Positions 1 through 4,954 of a stretch of DNA of 6,739 nt are shown piece after piece (positions within the stretch are counted from its first letter, which is position 1; each line of letters begins with the position of its first letter). The DNA lies in the NCBI GenBank assembly GCA_000416085.1, contig KE356579.1, positions 587,224 through 593,962 of the forward strand. Reading direction: 5' to 3'. The DNA comes from a halophilic archaeon J07HX64. GTDB taxonomy: Archaea; Halobacteriota; Halobacteria; Halobacteriales; Haloarculaceae. The position numbers and the translations under genes are program-made. The notes under the pieces are model-generated. The model was not told where the DNA came from. It did not search any database and saw only the letters and a program-made list of their open reading frames with translations.

Positions 1-170
1 ACGGCGACGACGACCAGCAGCGCCTGTACCCCTGCCGGGAGCAGTCCGAGTGTTACCACGGTCCGTCACTCCGGTCGTTCCGTCCCATGTGCACCGATAC
101 GGTGAGGTGGGTATTAATGGTTTTGGGACTACTATGCAATATTACCGCGAAGAATTACACAGCTGTCTAA
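1..170. other. Window-edge stretch, possible truncated gene of uncertain strand
   Basis: Two readings are open and neither is secure. On plus, a frame starting at base 3 stays open to TAA 168-170. Its first ~30 codons are GC3-rich and acidic (it begins GDDDQQRLYPCREQSE), but the codons after about position 100 look non-coding. On minus, a GTG at 59-57 opens a strongly hydrophobic start (MVTLGLLPAGVQALLVVVA) that runs off the left edge and could be the N-terminus of a membrane protein. No convincing promoter separates them. From about 105 to 256 the DNA is AT-richer and looks intergenic, lying downstream of the minus-strand tRNA-Leu. Confidence 0.25.
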
Positions 171-256
171 CGGGGATATCAGCACACGTTATCTCGCCGA
201 TTCAGTGTCTTTCTGTTCTGCTACTGTACAGACACGTCTCTACCAGAGGGGGGATA

Positions 257-341
257 TGCGTGGGACCGGATTTGAACCGGCGGACCTCTACAGGACAGCG
301 CCCTCAACGCTGCGCCGTTGGCCTGGCTTGGCTACCCACGC
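257..341 (-). tRNA. tRNA-Leu (anticodon GAG)
   Basis: Read on the minus strand, this is an 85-nt class II tRNA. The acceptor stem is GCGTGGG paired with CCCACGC, followed by discriminator A; CCA is not encoded. The anticodon arm is CAGCG-TTGAGGG-CGCTG, giving anticodon GAG, which reads CUC/CUU leucine codons. The variable region is long (about 14 nt, TCCTGTAGAGGTCC), as expected for tRNA-Leu. The T arm carries GGTTCAAATCC. It lies 77 bp downstream of the thermosome stop codon on the same strand. Confidence 0.96.
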
Positions 342-370
342 ACTCAGAACATCTTTACTTCCGCCGGGCA

Positions 371-378
371 GATAAAAC
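371..378 (-). promoter_or_regulatory. Probable TATA box of tRNA-Leu
   Basis: On the minus strand the octamer GTTTTATC lies 30-37 nt upstream of the tRNA-Leu 5' end, about where an archaeal box A is expected. The T run could also act as the terminator of the upstream thermosome gene. The two roles cannot be separated by eye. Confidence 0.4.
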
Positions 379-399
379 CACTTTCGTTTGTGCCCGCAG

Positions 400-414
400 G
401 CCACCGGGGGTGGC
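400..414 (-). terminator. Hairpin just after the thermosome stop codon
   Basis: GCCACC (400-405) pairs with GGTGGC (409-414) around a 3-nt loop. It begins 4 nt beyond the stop codon (419-421, read on minus), with a T run about 22 nt further downstream at 375-378. This suits a 3'-end stabiliser or terminator. Archaeal termination usually relies on T tracts rather than hairpins, so the role is inferred. Confidence 0.35.
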
Positions 415-418
415 TCTG

Positions 419-1990
419 TTAGTTGGCGGCGATAACGTCGTCGATACGAACGATCATCGTCGCGGCCTCGGTGGCGCTCTGGACGGCCTCACGCTTGACA
501 GCCGCGGGGTCGAGTACACCGTACTCGACAGGGTCGTCGATGGTGCCGGTCTGGCCCTCGCTGATAATGCCGGCTGTGGTGCCGGCGTCGTGCTGACCGC
601 GCAGGTCGACGAGCGCGTCGATGGGGTCCAGCCCGGTGTTCTCGGCGAGTGTGCGGGGCAACACGTCGATTGCGTCGGCGAACGCCTCGACGGCGAGCTG
701 GCGACGGCCCTCGACGCCTGCGGCTGCCTCGCGAACGTAGTTTGCGACCGCAGTCTCGGTTGCGCCTGCACCGGGCACCACACCGCCCAGAGACAGCGCT
801 GCCGTGACTACGTCCAGCGCGTCGGTCAGACCGCGCTCGAGTTCGTCGACCACGTGCTCGGTGCCGCCGCGGGCGAAGATGGTCACCGCCGTCGCGGCCT
901 CGCCGCCCTCGAGGAGGACGAGCTCCTCGTCACCGAACTTCTCGACACGGAGCGCCTCGGCCTCGCCGAGGTCCTCCTCCTCCAGGGTGTCGACCGAGCC
1001 GACGCGGCTCGCACCCGTTGCGGCGCGCACGTCCTCGATGGTGTCGTCGTCGACACCCTCGAACGCGAGCAGACCCTGTTCGACCAGGAACGACGCGACG
1101 CGGTCGTCGATGTCACCGTCGACGAACACCACGTCGGCACCCGACGCCCCGAGCGTGTCGGCGTACTCCCGGAGCTGGTCGGTCTCGGCGTCCAGCGCCG
1201 CGTTCAACTGGTCCACGTTCGACACCTGGTACTCGGCGTCGATGTTGCTCTCCGCAACCTCGAAGTCCTCCTCGACAACCGCGATGCTCGCGTCGGTCAC
1301 CGACCGGGCCATCTCCTCGCTCACGCGGTCCTCGTCGACGATGACGCCCTCGACGAGGTCTGTTGCACTGGAGGAGGAGCCGACCTGTGTGTGGACGGTG
1401 ATATCGCCTCGACCGAGCCCGTCACCGTGACGGACCGCCTCGACGACCGTCTGTGCGAGGTCGCCCGCCGGCAGATCGCCGGTCCCCTTTCCGGTCATGC
1501 TCGACTCGGCAACCTGCAGGAGCTGGTCGTCGTCCAGGTCCGTCGCGACGACCTCCTCCTCGATCGCCTCCTGTGCGAACTCCGAGGCCTGGTGGTAGCC
1601 CTCGACGACTGTCGTCGGGTGTACCTCGTCGTCGAGCAGACTCTCGGCCTCCGAGAGCAGTTCGCCCGAGAGCACCGACGCCGTTGTCGTGCCGTCGCCG
1701 ACCTCCTCCTCCTGTGTCTCGGCGACATCCGAGAGCATCTGTGCTGCGGGGTGTTCGATATCCATCTCGTCGAGGATCGTCGCCCCGTCGTTCGTGATAA
1801 CGACGTCACCGTCGGAGACGAGCATCTTGTCCATCCCGCGCGGGCCCAGTGTTGTCCGTACCGACTCGCTGACGGCCTTCCCCGCGGCGATGTTCGATGT
1901 CTGTGCGTCGTCTCCACTCGTTCGCTCTGTATCCTCGTTAAGAATGAACGTGGGCTGTCCACCCATGCGCTGCTGACCAGATCCTGACAT
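419..1990 (-). CDS. cct3: Thermosome (group II chaperonin) subunit, CCT3-type
   Basis: This is a cytosolic ATP-driven chaperonin subunit that builds double-ring hetero-oligomers and folds proteins. It is 523 aa from the chosen ATG at 1990, the normal family length. Counting from that start, the equatorial and intermediate ATPase motifs are all visible: [10 protein letters not shown] (about 47), NDGATI (67), GDGTTT (98), [10 protein letters not shown] (163), [15 protein letters not shown] (374) and [11 protein letters not shown] (402). The C-terminus is DPAAVKREA...[11 protein letters not shown] and lacks the Gly-Gly-Met tail of the CCT1/CCT2 type. That, with the overall similarity I recall to Haloferax CCT3, suggests the minor third subunit. 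Start choice: ATG 1990 has GAGG about 8 nt upstream and gives [16 protein letters not shown] 2005 (MRNSTMSG) would be leaderless relative to the TATA box, and ATG 1966 (MGGQP) is also possible. Family assignment is certain; subunit class is likely. Confidence 0.96.
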   Translation of the reverse strand: MSGSGQQRMGGQPTFILNEDTERTSGDDAQTSNIAAGKAVSESVRTTLGPRGMDKMLVSDGDVVITNDGATILDEMDIEHPAAQMLSDVAETQEEEVGDGTTTASVLSGELLSEAESLLDDEVHPTTVVEGYHQASEFAQEAIEEEVVATDLDDDQLLQVAESSMTGKGTGDLPAGDLAQTVVEAVRHGDGLGRGDITVHTQVGSSSSATDLVEGVIVDEDRVSEEMARSVTDASIAVVEEDFEVAESNIDAEYQVSNVDQLNAALDAETDQLREYADTLGASGADVVFVDGDIDDRVASFLVEQGLLAFEGVDDDTIEDVRAATGASRVGSVDTLEEEDLGEAEALRVEKFGDEELVLLEGGEAATAVTIFARGGTEHVVDELERGLTDALDVVTAALSLGGVVPGAGATETAVANYVREAAAGVEGRRQLAVEAFADAIDVLPRTLAENTGLDPIDALVDLRGQHDAGTTAGIISEGQTGTIDDPVEYGVLDPAAVKREAVQSATEAATMIVRIDDVIAAN

Positions 1991-2010
1991 TGTTGAGTTC
2001 CTCATTTAAA

Positions 2011-2020
2011 CAAACGTTTG
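2011..2020. promoter_or_regulatory. Palindrome CAAACGTTTG in the thermosome promoter
   Basis: This perfect 10-bp palindrome lies between the TATA box (2027-2034) and the start codons at 2005/1990 on the minus strand. Haloarchaeal chaperonin genes are known to be heat induced, and a repressor here would block initiation. That it is an operator is inference. Confidence 0.35.
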
Positions 2021-2026
2021 CGGTTC

Positions 2027-2034
2027 TATATAAA
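2027..2034 (-). promoter_or_regulatory. TATA box of the thermosome gene
   Basis: On the minus strand TTTATATA is preceded by purine-rich GGGAAGA, which resembles a BRE. Initiation about 25 nt downstream would fall near 2003-2009, giving either a leaderless transcript from ATG 2005 or a leader of about 15 nt before ATG 1990. Confidence 0.75.
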
Positions 2035-2123
2035 TCTTCCCACTCTGACCGGTGCTGATGTGTGGGCACGTGTGCCACAGAGTCGTGGTACAGCGGCGCT
2101 ACCGCGGGGTCGCGGAGGGAACG

Positions 2124-2129
2124 CTTAGG
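2124..2129 (+). promoter_or_regulatory. Probable TATA box of the zinc-ribbon gene
   Basis: CTTAGG is centred about 28 nt upstream of ATG 2154, a spacing consistent with a leaderless haloarchaeal transcript. No Shine-Dalgarno sequence precedes the ATG. The match to a TATA box is weak. Confidence 0.35.
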
Positions 2130-2153
2130 TGGGTGGCGGCACAGATATCACGT

Positions 2154-2381
2154 ATGAGGGAGAACCGCGTTGTTCAGGGCCGGATGGTCACACCGGAGCG
2201 ACTGGCGGAACTGGTCGAGGGCGAGAGCGTGATAGAGGCCGAACCGATCGAGGACGCCGACAGAGTCTGTCCCGACTGTGGCGGTGACGTGCTGACGGTG
2301 GGGTATATGCCCTCCGCACTCGAGTTCGTGAACGCCTGGAAGTGCCAGGAGTGTGACTGGGGCGAGACCGACCGGGAGTGA
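2154..2381 (+). CDS. Small two-CXXC zinc-ribbon protein (DUF5795-like)
   Basis: This 75-aa acidic protein has two zinc knuckles, C39-x2-C42 (CPDCG) and C64-x2-C67 (CQEC). Together they could bind one zinc ion in a zinc-ribbon or rubredoxin-like fold. It begins MRENRVVQGRMVTPERLAEL and contains PIEDADRVCPDCG and VGYMPSALEFV. This pattern matches the small conserved haloarchaeal family I remember as DUF5795; the family name is from memory. ATG 2154 is chosen because the homologous N-terminus starts there and a weak TATA sits at the leaderless distance. The open frame continues upstream to 2052 but looks non-coding. It is transcribed divergently from the thermosome gene. No cellular role is known to me; nucleic-acid or protein binding is a guess from the knuckles. 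Confidence 0.9.
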   Translation: MRENRVVQGRMVTPERLAELVEGESVIEAEPIEDADRVCPDCGGDVLTVGYMPSALEFVNAWKCQECDWGETDRE

Positions 2382-2400
2382 TTCGGGGAATCGAAATCCA

Positions 2401-2406
2401 TTTAGG
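2401..2406 (+). promoter_or_regulatory. Probable TATA box of tRNA-Trp
   Basis: TTTAGG within ATCCATTTAGG lies 24-29 nt upstream of the tRNA-Trp 5' end, in the expected box A position and just beyond the zinc-ribbon stop codon. Confidence 0.45.
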
Positions 2407-2429
2407 TCAAATCGAACAATTATGGGTGA

Positions 2430-2606
2430 GGGCTCGTGGCCTAGTCCGGCAAGGCGGCTGACTCCAGAGGCACCGTGCCCGGTGACGATACTCCAGCTGA
2501 TATACTGAGCGGCCGGCTGATCACCGCCCGCGCTGATGACCCTCTGGAGTACCGAGGCACATCCGGAGATATCAGCCAATCGGGGGTTCAAATCCCTCCG
2601 AGCCCA
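2430..2606 (+). tRNA. tRNA-Trp (anticodon CCA), intron-containing
   Basis: Exon 1 is 2430-2467 and exon 2 is 2571-2606, giving a 74-nt mature tRNA with discriminator A and no encoded CCA. The acceptor stem is GGGCTCG with CGAGCCC. After splicing, the anticodon arm is GCTGA-CTCCAGA-TCAGC with anticodon CCA at 2464-2466. The T arm is GGGGGTTCAAATCCCTC. The 103-nt intron sits between positions 37 and 38. The splice site is a textbook bulge-helix-bulge: CTCC (2462-2465) pairs with GGAG (2565-2568), each followed by a 3-nt bulge (AGA and ATA) cut after its second base, with the anticodon stem as outer helix. Intron position and length match what is known for haloarchaeal tRNA-Trp. Confidence 0.97.
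2468..2570 (+). ncRNA. tRNA-Trp intron acting as a box C/D 2'-O-methylation guide
   Basis: Elements in order: terminal stem strand GTGCC (2475-2479), box C-like GTGACGA (2482-2488), D' guide ending at 2504, box D' CTGA (2505-2508), box C' CTGATGA (2533-2539), D guide 2541-2551, box D-like CCGA (2552-2555), and terminal stem strand GGCAC (2556-2560). The fifth base upstream of D' (A2500) pairs with U39 (2572) within GCTGATAT/ATATCAGC. The fifth base upstream of D (G2547) pairs with C34 (2464) within CCTCTGGAGT/ACTCCAGAGG. This predicts Um39 and Cm34, the modifications known to be guided by the Haloferax volcanii intron. Boxes C and D deviate from consensus (GTGACGA, CCGA). Confidence 0.93.
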
Positions 2607-2700
2607 TCTCCGATTTCTGACTGTGAGTGTATACGAGTAGTCGACCAGATAGATACGAGGAGGATTCGATGGAGTGGAGCGGCGTGGACCCGGTGACCGT

Positions 2701-2719
2701 GGTTCAAATCCCTCCAAGC
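2701..2719 (+). repeat. Partial copy of the tRNA-Trp 3' end, likely attachment-site remnant
   Basis: The stretch matches 2585-2603 of tRNA-Trp at 18 of 19 positions: GGTTCAAATCCCTCC is exact, then G is replaced by A, then AGC matches. It lies 116 bp from the original and runs straight into an integrase fragment. No other tRNA structure remains around it. tRNA 3' ends are the usual integration sites of tyrosine recombinases, so a duplicated att core is the simplest reading. Confidence 0.65.
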
Positions 2720-3093
2720 AGGAGGTCAAGTAGTTGCTTGACGTGCTCGACGACACCATTCAGGCGGTTGCGGTGAAACTCCGAACCATCGACGGCATCC
2801 GAGACGACCCTGCTGACGCACCGCTCGTCGACGTGTCGAAGCGCACCCTCCGGCGCTGGATGGAGAACGCGACCAACTAGCTCTGAGGAGACCGACGAGT
2901 ACAGCTGGCAGTTCGTTGGATTCCACAACCTCCGGTGCACCTGGACCACGCAGTTATGTACTGTCGATGTGGATACGGTGGTCGTCTGTGACCGGGTGCT
3001 TGGAACAATCTCGATACGTTCCTCGACCATTACTGGGGAACGCACACGTCCGAGGCGCAGTGCCGAGAGCGCCAGACAGTCGACTGACTCTGA
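2713..3093 (+). pseudogene. Decayed tyrosine recombinase (integrase), remnant R1
   Basis: Pieces of a haloarchaeal site-specific integrase are readable across two frames. The first frame gives KQEVK, stop (2731), LLDVLDDTIQAVAVKLRTID, then ADAPLVDVSKRTLRRWMENATN and a stop at 2878. The next frame gives EETDEYSWQFVGFHNLRCTW, holding the H-x-x-R box (His 2924-2926, Arg 2933-2935). After another frameshift come WNNLDTFLDHYWGTHTSEAQ, with the catalytic Tyr at 3031-3033, and CRERQTVD. The original stop was probably 3091-3093, because a TGG to TGA change at 3085 fits the ending of the other copies (R-Q-K-V-D/E-W-L/F). The first catalytic Arg region is missing: VAVKL joins RTIDGIRDD directly, implying an internal deletion. 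It cannot make an active enzyme. It begins at the tRNA-Trp-like repeat. Confidence 0.8.
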
Positions 3094-3102
3094 GCAACGA
3101 AA

Positions 3103-3110
3103 CATATTAA
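3103..3110 (+). promoter_or_regulatory. Probable TATA box of vapBC1
   Basis: CATATTAA lies about 26-32 nt upstream of ATG 3135, which suits a leaderless or near-leaderless transcript. The surrounding 45 bp are distinctly AT-rich. Confidence 0.5.
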
Positions 3111-3114
3111 CACA

Positions 3115-3133
3115 TAAATTCAGTAGGAATTTA
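3115..3133. promoter_or_regulatory. Inverted repeat upstream of vapB1, candidate operator
   Basis: This is a perfect inverted repeat with 7-bp arms, TAAATTC and GAATTTA, and a 5-bp spacer. It lies between the TATA box and the vapB1 start codon, ending 1 bp before the ATG. VapB-family antitoxins commonly bind palindromes over their own promoter, so autorepression is likely but inferred. Confidence 0.5.
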
Positions 3134-3134
3134 C

Positions 3135-3329
3135 ATGAGTCGCACGCCGATTCCCGTTGACTCGGATATCAAATCCCGACTCGACAAACTGAAACGCGAT
3201 GACGAGACCTGGGACGAGTTCTTCCAGCGGACGGCACTTAGCGACGAACCGATCAAAACGGGGTTTCTCTCTGAGGAGGGGGCCGAGGCAGCGAAAGAGA
3301 ACATCGAGAAGACACGAGAAAGCTTCTGA
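3135..3329 (+). CDS. vapB: VapB-type antitoxin of module 1
   Basis: This 64-aa acidic protein begins MSRTPIPVDSDIKSRLDKLK. The N-terminal strand followed by KLKRDDETWDEFF is the pattern of small haloarchaeal VapB antitoxins (DUF217-like): an N-terminal DNA-binding dimer, then a tail that wraps the toxin (LSEEGAEAAKENIEKTRESF). It should neutralise the PIN toxin encoded 1 nt downstream and repress its own promoter, where a 19-bp inverted repeat is present. The start is fixed by the TATA box and inverted repeat immediately upstream. Family level is clear from the gene pair and motif; the precise Pfam family was not checked. Its length equals that of vapB2 within a few residues, but the two proteins are only distantly alike. 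Confidence 0.87.
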   Translation: MSRTPIPVDSDIKSRLDKLKRDDETWDEFFQRTALSDEPIKTGFLSEEGAEAAKENIEKTRESF

Positions 3330-3330
3330 A

Positions 3331-3720
3331 ATGCTGTTTCTCGATAGTCCGACGATTATCGAGTACAGCAACGACACGCAGAGCGTAGTCGAATACGTTG
3401 ACGACAAGGGGCAACTGTTCACCTCCGCAATCTGCGTGTACAAGATCACTGAGGGCGAGATGTGGGCAACGAACAAGAGTGCCCACGCCGTCAGACAGGG
3501 GTTCAGGGGTGTAAACTCGATTCAACTGAACGAAGAGATAGCGATGGAAGCCGCACGAATGCAAAACGAGTTGCGAGCAAACGGCGAAGAGATGTCCGTG
3601 CGAGATCTGCTGATAGCCGCGACAGCCCGCTCAACAGGGGCCGAACTCGTTGTCGCTGACTCCGACTTCCAGACTGACGTGCTCGCCGACTATCTGACTG
3701 TCACCAATCTTCGGGAGTGA
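3331..3720 (+). CDS. vapC: VapC-type PIN-domain toxin, probably catalytically impaired
   Basis: A 129-aa PIN-domain ribonuclease-type toxin. Acidic motifs: D5 (LFLDSPTII), D92 (RDLLIAATARSTG) and D110/D112 (VVADSDF). The second motif, where the family has a conserved Glu and the neighbouring toxin reads CVYEVLAGE, reads CVYKITEGE here: Lys38, codon AAG 3442-3444, one base from GAG. Metal binding and RNA cleavage are therefore doubtful, although E41 or E43 might compensate. VapC toxins usually cut tRNA or rRNA; the target here is unknown. It starts 1 nt after the vapB1 stop (TGA-A-ATG), has no Shine-Dalgarno, and so is likely translationally coupled. The last 69 bp are almost identical to vapC2. 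Confidence 0.9.
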   Translation: MLFLDSPTIIEYSNDTQSVVEYVDDKGQLFTSAICVYKITEGEMWATNKSAHAVRQGFRGVNSIQLNEEIAMEAARMQNELRANGEEMSVRDLLIAATARSTGAELVVADSDFQTDVLADYLTVTNLRE

Positions 3721-3818
3721 CTGGGACTGCGGGCATAATCTTGATAAGTTTCTTGAGTACTACCGGGGGACACGCCCGAGGCGCAGCATCGAGACGACAG
3801 AAAGTTGACTGGTTCTGA
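3719..3818 (+). pseudogene. Integrase 3'-end remnant R2
   Basis: Immediately after the vapC1 stop, and overlapping its last two bases, an integrase ending is readable: DWDCGHNLDKFLEYYRGT with the catalytic-Tyr equivalent at 3761-3763. After a small deletion comes PEAQH-R, and after another shift RQKVDWF and TGA 3816-3818. It corresponds to the last ~35 codons of the integrase seen in R1 and R3. No upstream integrase sequence is attached, so the joint with vapC1 is a recombination scar. It cannot encode a functional protein. Confidence 0.75.
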
Positions 3819-3841
3819 CCACCGAAAGCACTACGTTGCTG

Positions 3842-3859
3842 TATACACGGGTTATACAC
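3842..3859 (+). promoter_or_regulatory. Direct repeat TATACAC x2 before vapB2
   Basis: TATACAC occurs at 3842-3848 and 3853-3859, spaced 11 bp (about one helical turn) and ending at the vapB2 ATG. It could be an antitoxin operator; the first copy is too close to the start codon to be an ordinary TATA box for a leaderless message. The role is inferred. Confidence 0.3.
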
Positions 3860-4063
3860 ATGGGAACGACCATCCGGGTTTCTGACGGCACGAAAGAGTT
3901 GTTGGAGCGACTGAAGCGTGAAGAAGAAACGTTTGACGAGTTAGTTGCTCGTCTTGCCCGCGAGAGCGACAGCATGAATCCCGGTGTATGGGACTCCGAA
4001 CAGGCCGACGCAGCCAGAGAGGTTCTCCAGCGGTCGCGGGAGAGTATCGGACCCAACCAGTGA
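3860..4063 (+). CDS. vapB: VapB-type antitoxin of module 2
   Basis: A 67-aa protein beginning MGTTIRVSDGTKELLERLKR. The TIRVS strand followed by ELLERLKREEETFDELVARL is a clear VapB antitoxin N-terminal DNA-binding unit; the tail GVWDSEQADAAREVLQRSRE is the likely toxin-binding segment. ATG 3860 is preferred over an in-frame TTG at 3836 because the strand motif follows it directly, as in relatives. It overlaps the toxin gene by 4 nt (GTGA, 4060-4063), the tight coupling typical of this gene type. Codon use is more typically haloarchaeal than in vapB1. Confidence 0.9.
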   Translation: MGTTIRVSDGTKELLERLKREEETFDELVARLARESDSMNPGVWDSEQADAAREVLQRSRESIGPNQ

Positions 4064-4452
4064 CGTTTCTCGACAGTTCCGTCATCATCGACTACCTCGA
4101 AGGAATCGAGCCAGTCGTCGCGTTTGTCGACGAGCAAGAAACGCTGCTCACCTCCAGCGTCTGTGTCTACGAGGTTCTCGCTGGCGAAGTGTTCCGGCCT
4201 GGCGGGACAGACATCCATCAGCGCCGGCAGGATTTCGGACGTGTCGAAGCGCTCGATTTCAACGAGCGGATCGCCGTCGAAGCTGCCCGACTCCAGACAG
4301 AATTGCTCGATGACGGCGAGTCACTCGCACCCCGCGACATGATGATTGCTGCGACCGCGCGCTCGACCGGCGACGAGTTCGTCGTCGCTGACTCCGACTT
4401 CCAGACTGACGTGCTCGCCGACTATCTGACTGTCACCAACCTTCGGGAGTGA
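4060..4452 (+). CDS. vapC: VapC-type PIN-domain toxin with intact active site
   Basis: A 130-aa PIN-domain toxin starting at GTG 4060, which overlaps the vapB2 stop. All acidic motifs are present: D5 (TFLDSSVIIDYL), E38 (CVYEVLAGE), D93 (RDMMIAATARSTG) and D111/D113 (VVADSDF). It should be a Mg-dependent ribonuclease held inactive by VapB2; the RNA target cannot be predicted. The GTG start is chosen because it places the first catalytic Asp at residue 5, matching vapC1, and gives the usual overlap. The open frame extends upstream to 3988 but only inside vapB2. The last 69 bp are nearly identical to vapC1, far more than the rest of the gene, suggesting recent recombination or conversion. Confidence 0.93.
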   Translation: MTFLDSSVIIDYLEGIEPVVAFVDEQETLLTSSVCVYEVLAGEVFRPGGTDIHQRRQDFGRVEALDFNERIAVEAARLQTELLDDGESLAPRDMMIAATARSTGDEFVVADSDFQTDVLADYLTVTNLRE

Positions 4453-4561
4453 CTGGGGGCAGCTGAACGATCCTGATACGTTCCTCGACCACTACCGAGA
4501 CCGAGGGACACACACAATTAGCACGTAGCGGCGCGAGCGCCAGAAAGTCGAGTGGTTGTAA
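4451..4561 (+). pseudogene. Integrase 3'-end remnant R3
   Basis: The best-preserved copy of the integrase ending. In one frame from the vapC2 stop it reads DWGQLNDPDTFLDHYRDRGT with the catalytic Tyr at 4493-4495, then HTIST, a single nonsense codon TAG (4526-4528, one base from CAG, Gln), RRERQKVEWL and TAA 4559-4561. It is +1 relative to vapC2. Two extra codons (Arg-Asp or similar) follow the Tyr compared with R1. Everything before the DWG motif is replaced by the toxin gene. Confidence 0.75.
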
Positions 4562-4595
4562 GGCCCCATCGAAGATAATTGAGTTACAAACGAAC

Positions 4596-4603
4596 TCATA
4601 TTT
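4596..4603 (+). promoter_or_regulatory. Probable TATA box of the nuclease-like gene
   Basis: TCATATTT lies about 19-26 nt upstream of ATG 4622 in an AT-rich leader following integrase remnant R3, which suits a leaderless transcript. Confidence 0.4.
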
Positions 4604-4621
4604 GCCCTGTGAATCAACAGT

Positions 4622-4954
4622 ATGATGGGCTTGGAAAAAAAACGAAAGAACGCCTCTCGGGCGAGACTGGCTACGAGTGTAAAGAACGACGAGGTCGGTC
4701 TATCGGGCAACGTCTGGGAGATTGACTGCGTTCTGATTGGGCCAGGCGGTGTCCGACTGGCCTACGTCGAGGTGAAGGATACGTGGACTGACGCGAACAA
4801 GAGTACCTACATCAATCACATGAGACGAGCGTACGCCCGGATGGGCGATTTTCGACACAAGGGCATCCCGAGGGCTGTTGTTGTTGGAGATCGGCGCAAG
4901 TTCGGATATAAGACTGGGCCGCGCTATTCGATAGTGTCGACTGCTCACTCTTAG
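4622..4954 (+). CDS. Small PD-(D/E)XK nuclease-like protein
   Basis: I do not recognise a named family for this 110-aa protein. The core WEIDCVLIGPGG-x4-AYVEVKD has the spacing of a PD-(D/E)XK nuclease active site: D35, then E50-x-K52 on the next strand, with E24 or E33 as possible helix acids. A basic helix (KSTYINHMRRAYARM) and a strand (PRAVVVGD) follow, as in restriction-enzyme-like folds and Holliday resolvases. A role in defence or element maintenance is inferred from fold and location. ATG 4622 (a second ATG follows) has a TATA-like box at leaderless distance. The stop at 4952 may be a frameshift artefact: the frame one base earlier continues as LLAYDELDQLISKID to TGA 4993-4995, a natural-looking C-terminal helix. 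AT-rich codons such as AAA runs suggest acquired DNA. Confidence 0.7.
   Translation: MMGLEKKRKNASRARLATSVKNDEVGLSGNVWEIDCVLIGPGGVRLAYVEVKDTWTDANKSTYINHMRRAYARMGDFRHKGIPRAVVVGDRRKFGYKTGPRYSIVSTAHS

Noticed and set aside
50..1987. A 645-codon plus-strand open frame across the thermosome region
   Set aside because: It is the antisense shadow of the thermosome gene, a common effect of GC-rich third positions. Its translation is Arg/Val/Asp-biased without motifs, and it also runs through the tRNA-Leu gene.
2701..2719. A second tRNA gene suggested by the GGTTCAAATCC T-loop sequence
   Set aside because: No acceptor, D or anticodon arms can be built upstream and the T stem no longer pairs; it is only a 3'-end fragment.
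2148..2759. A 203-codon minus-strand open frame
   Set aside because: It crosses the zinc-ribbon gene, the tRNA-Trp gene and the att-like repeat in antisense, so it is not a plausible gene.
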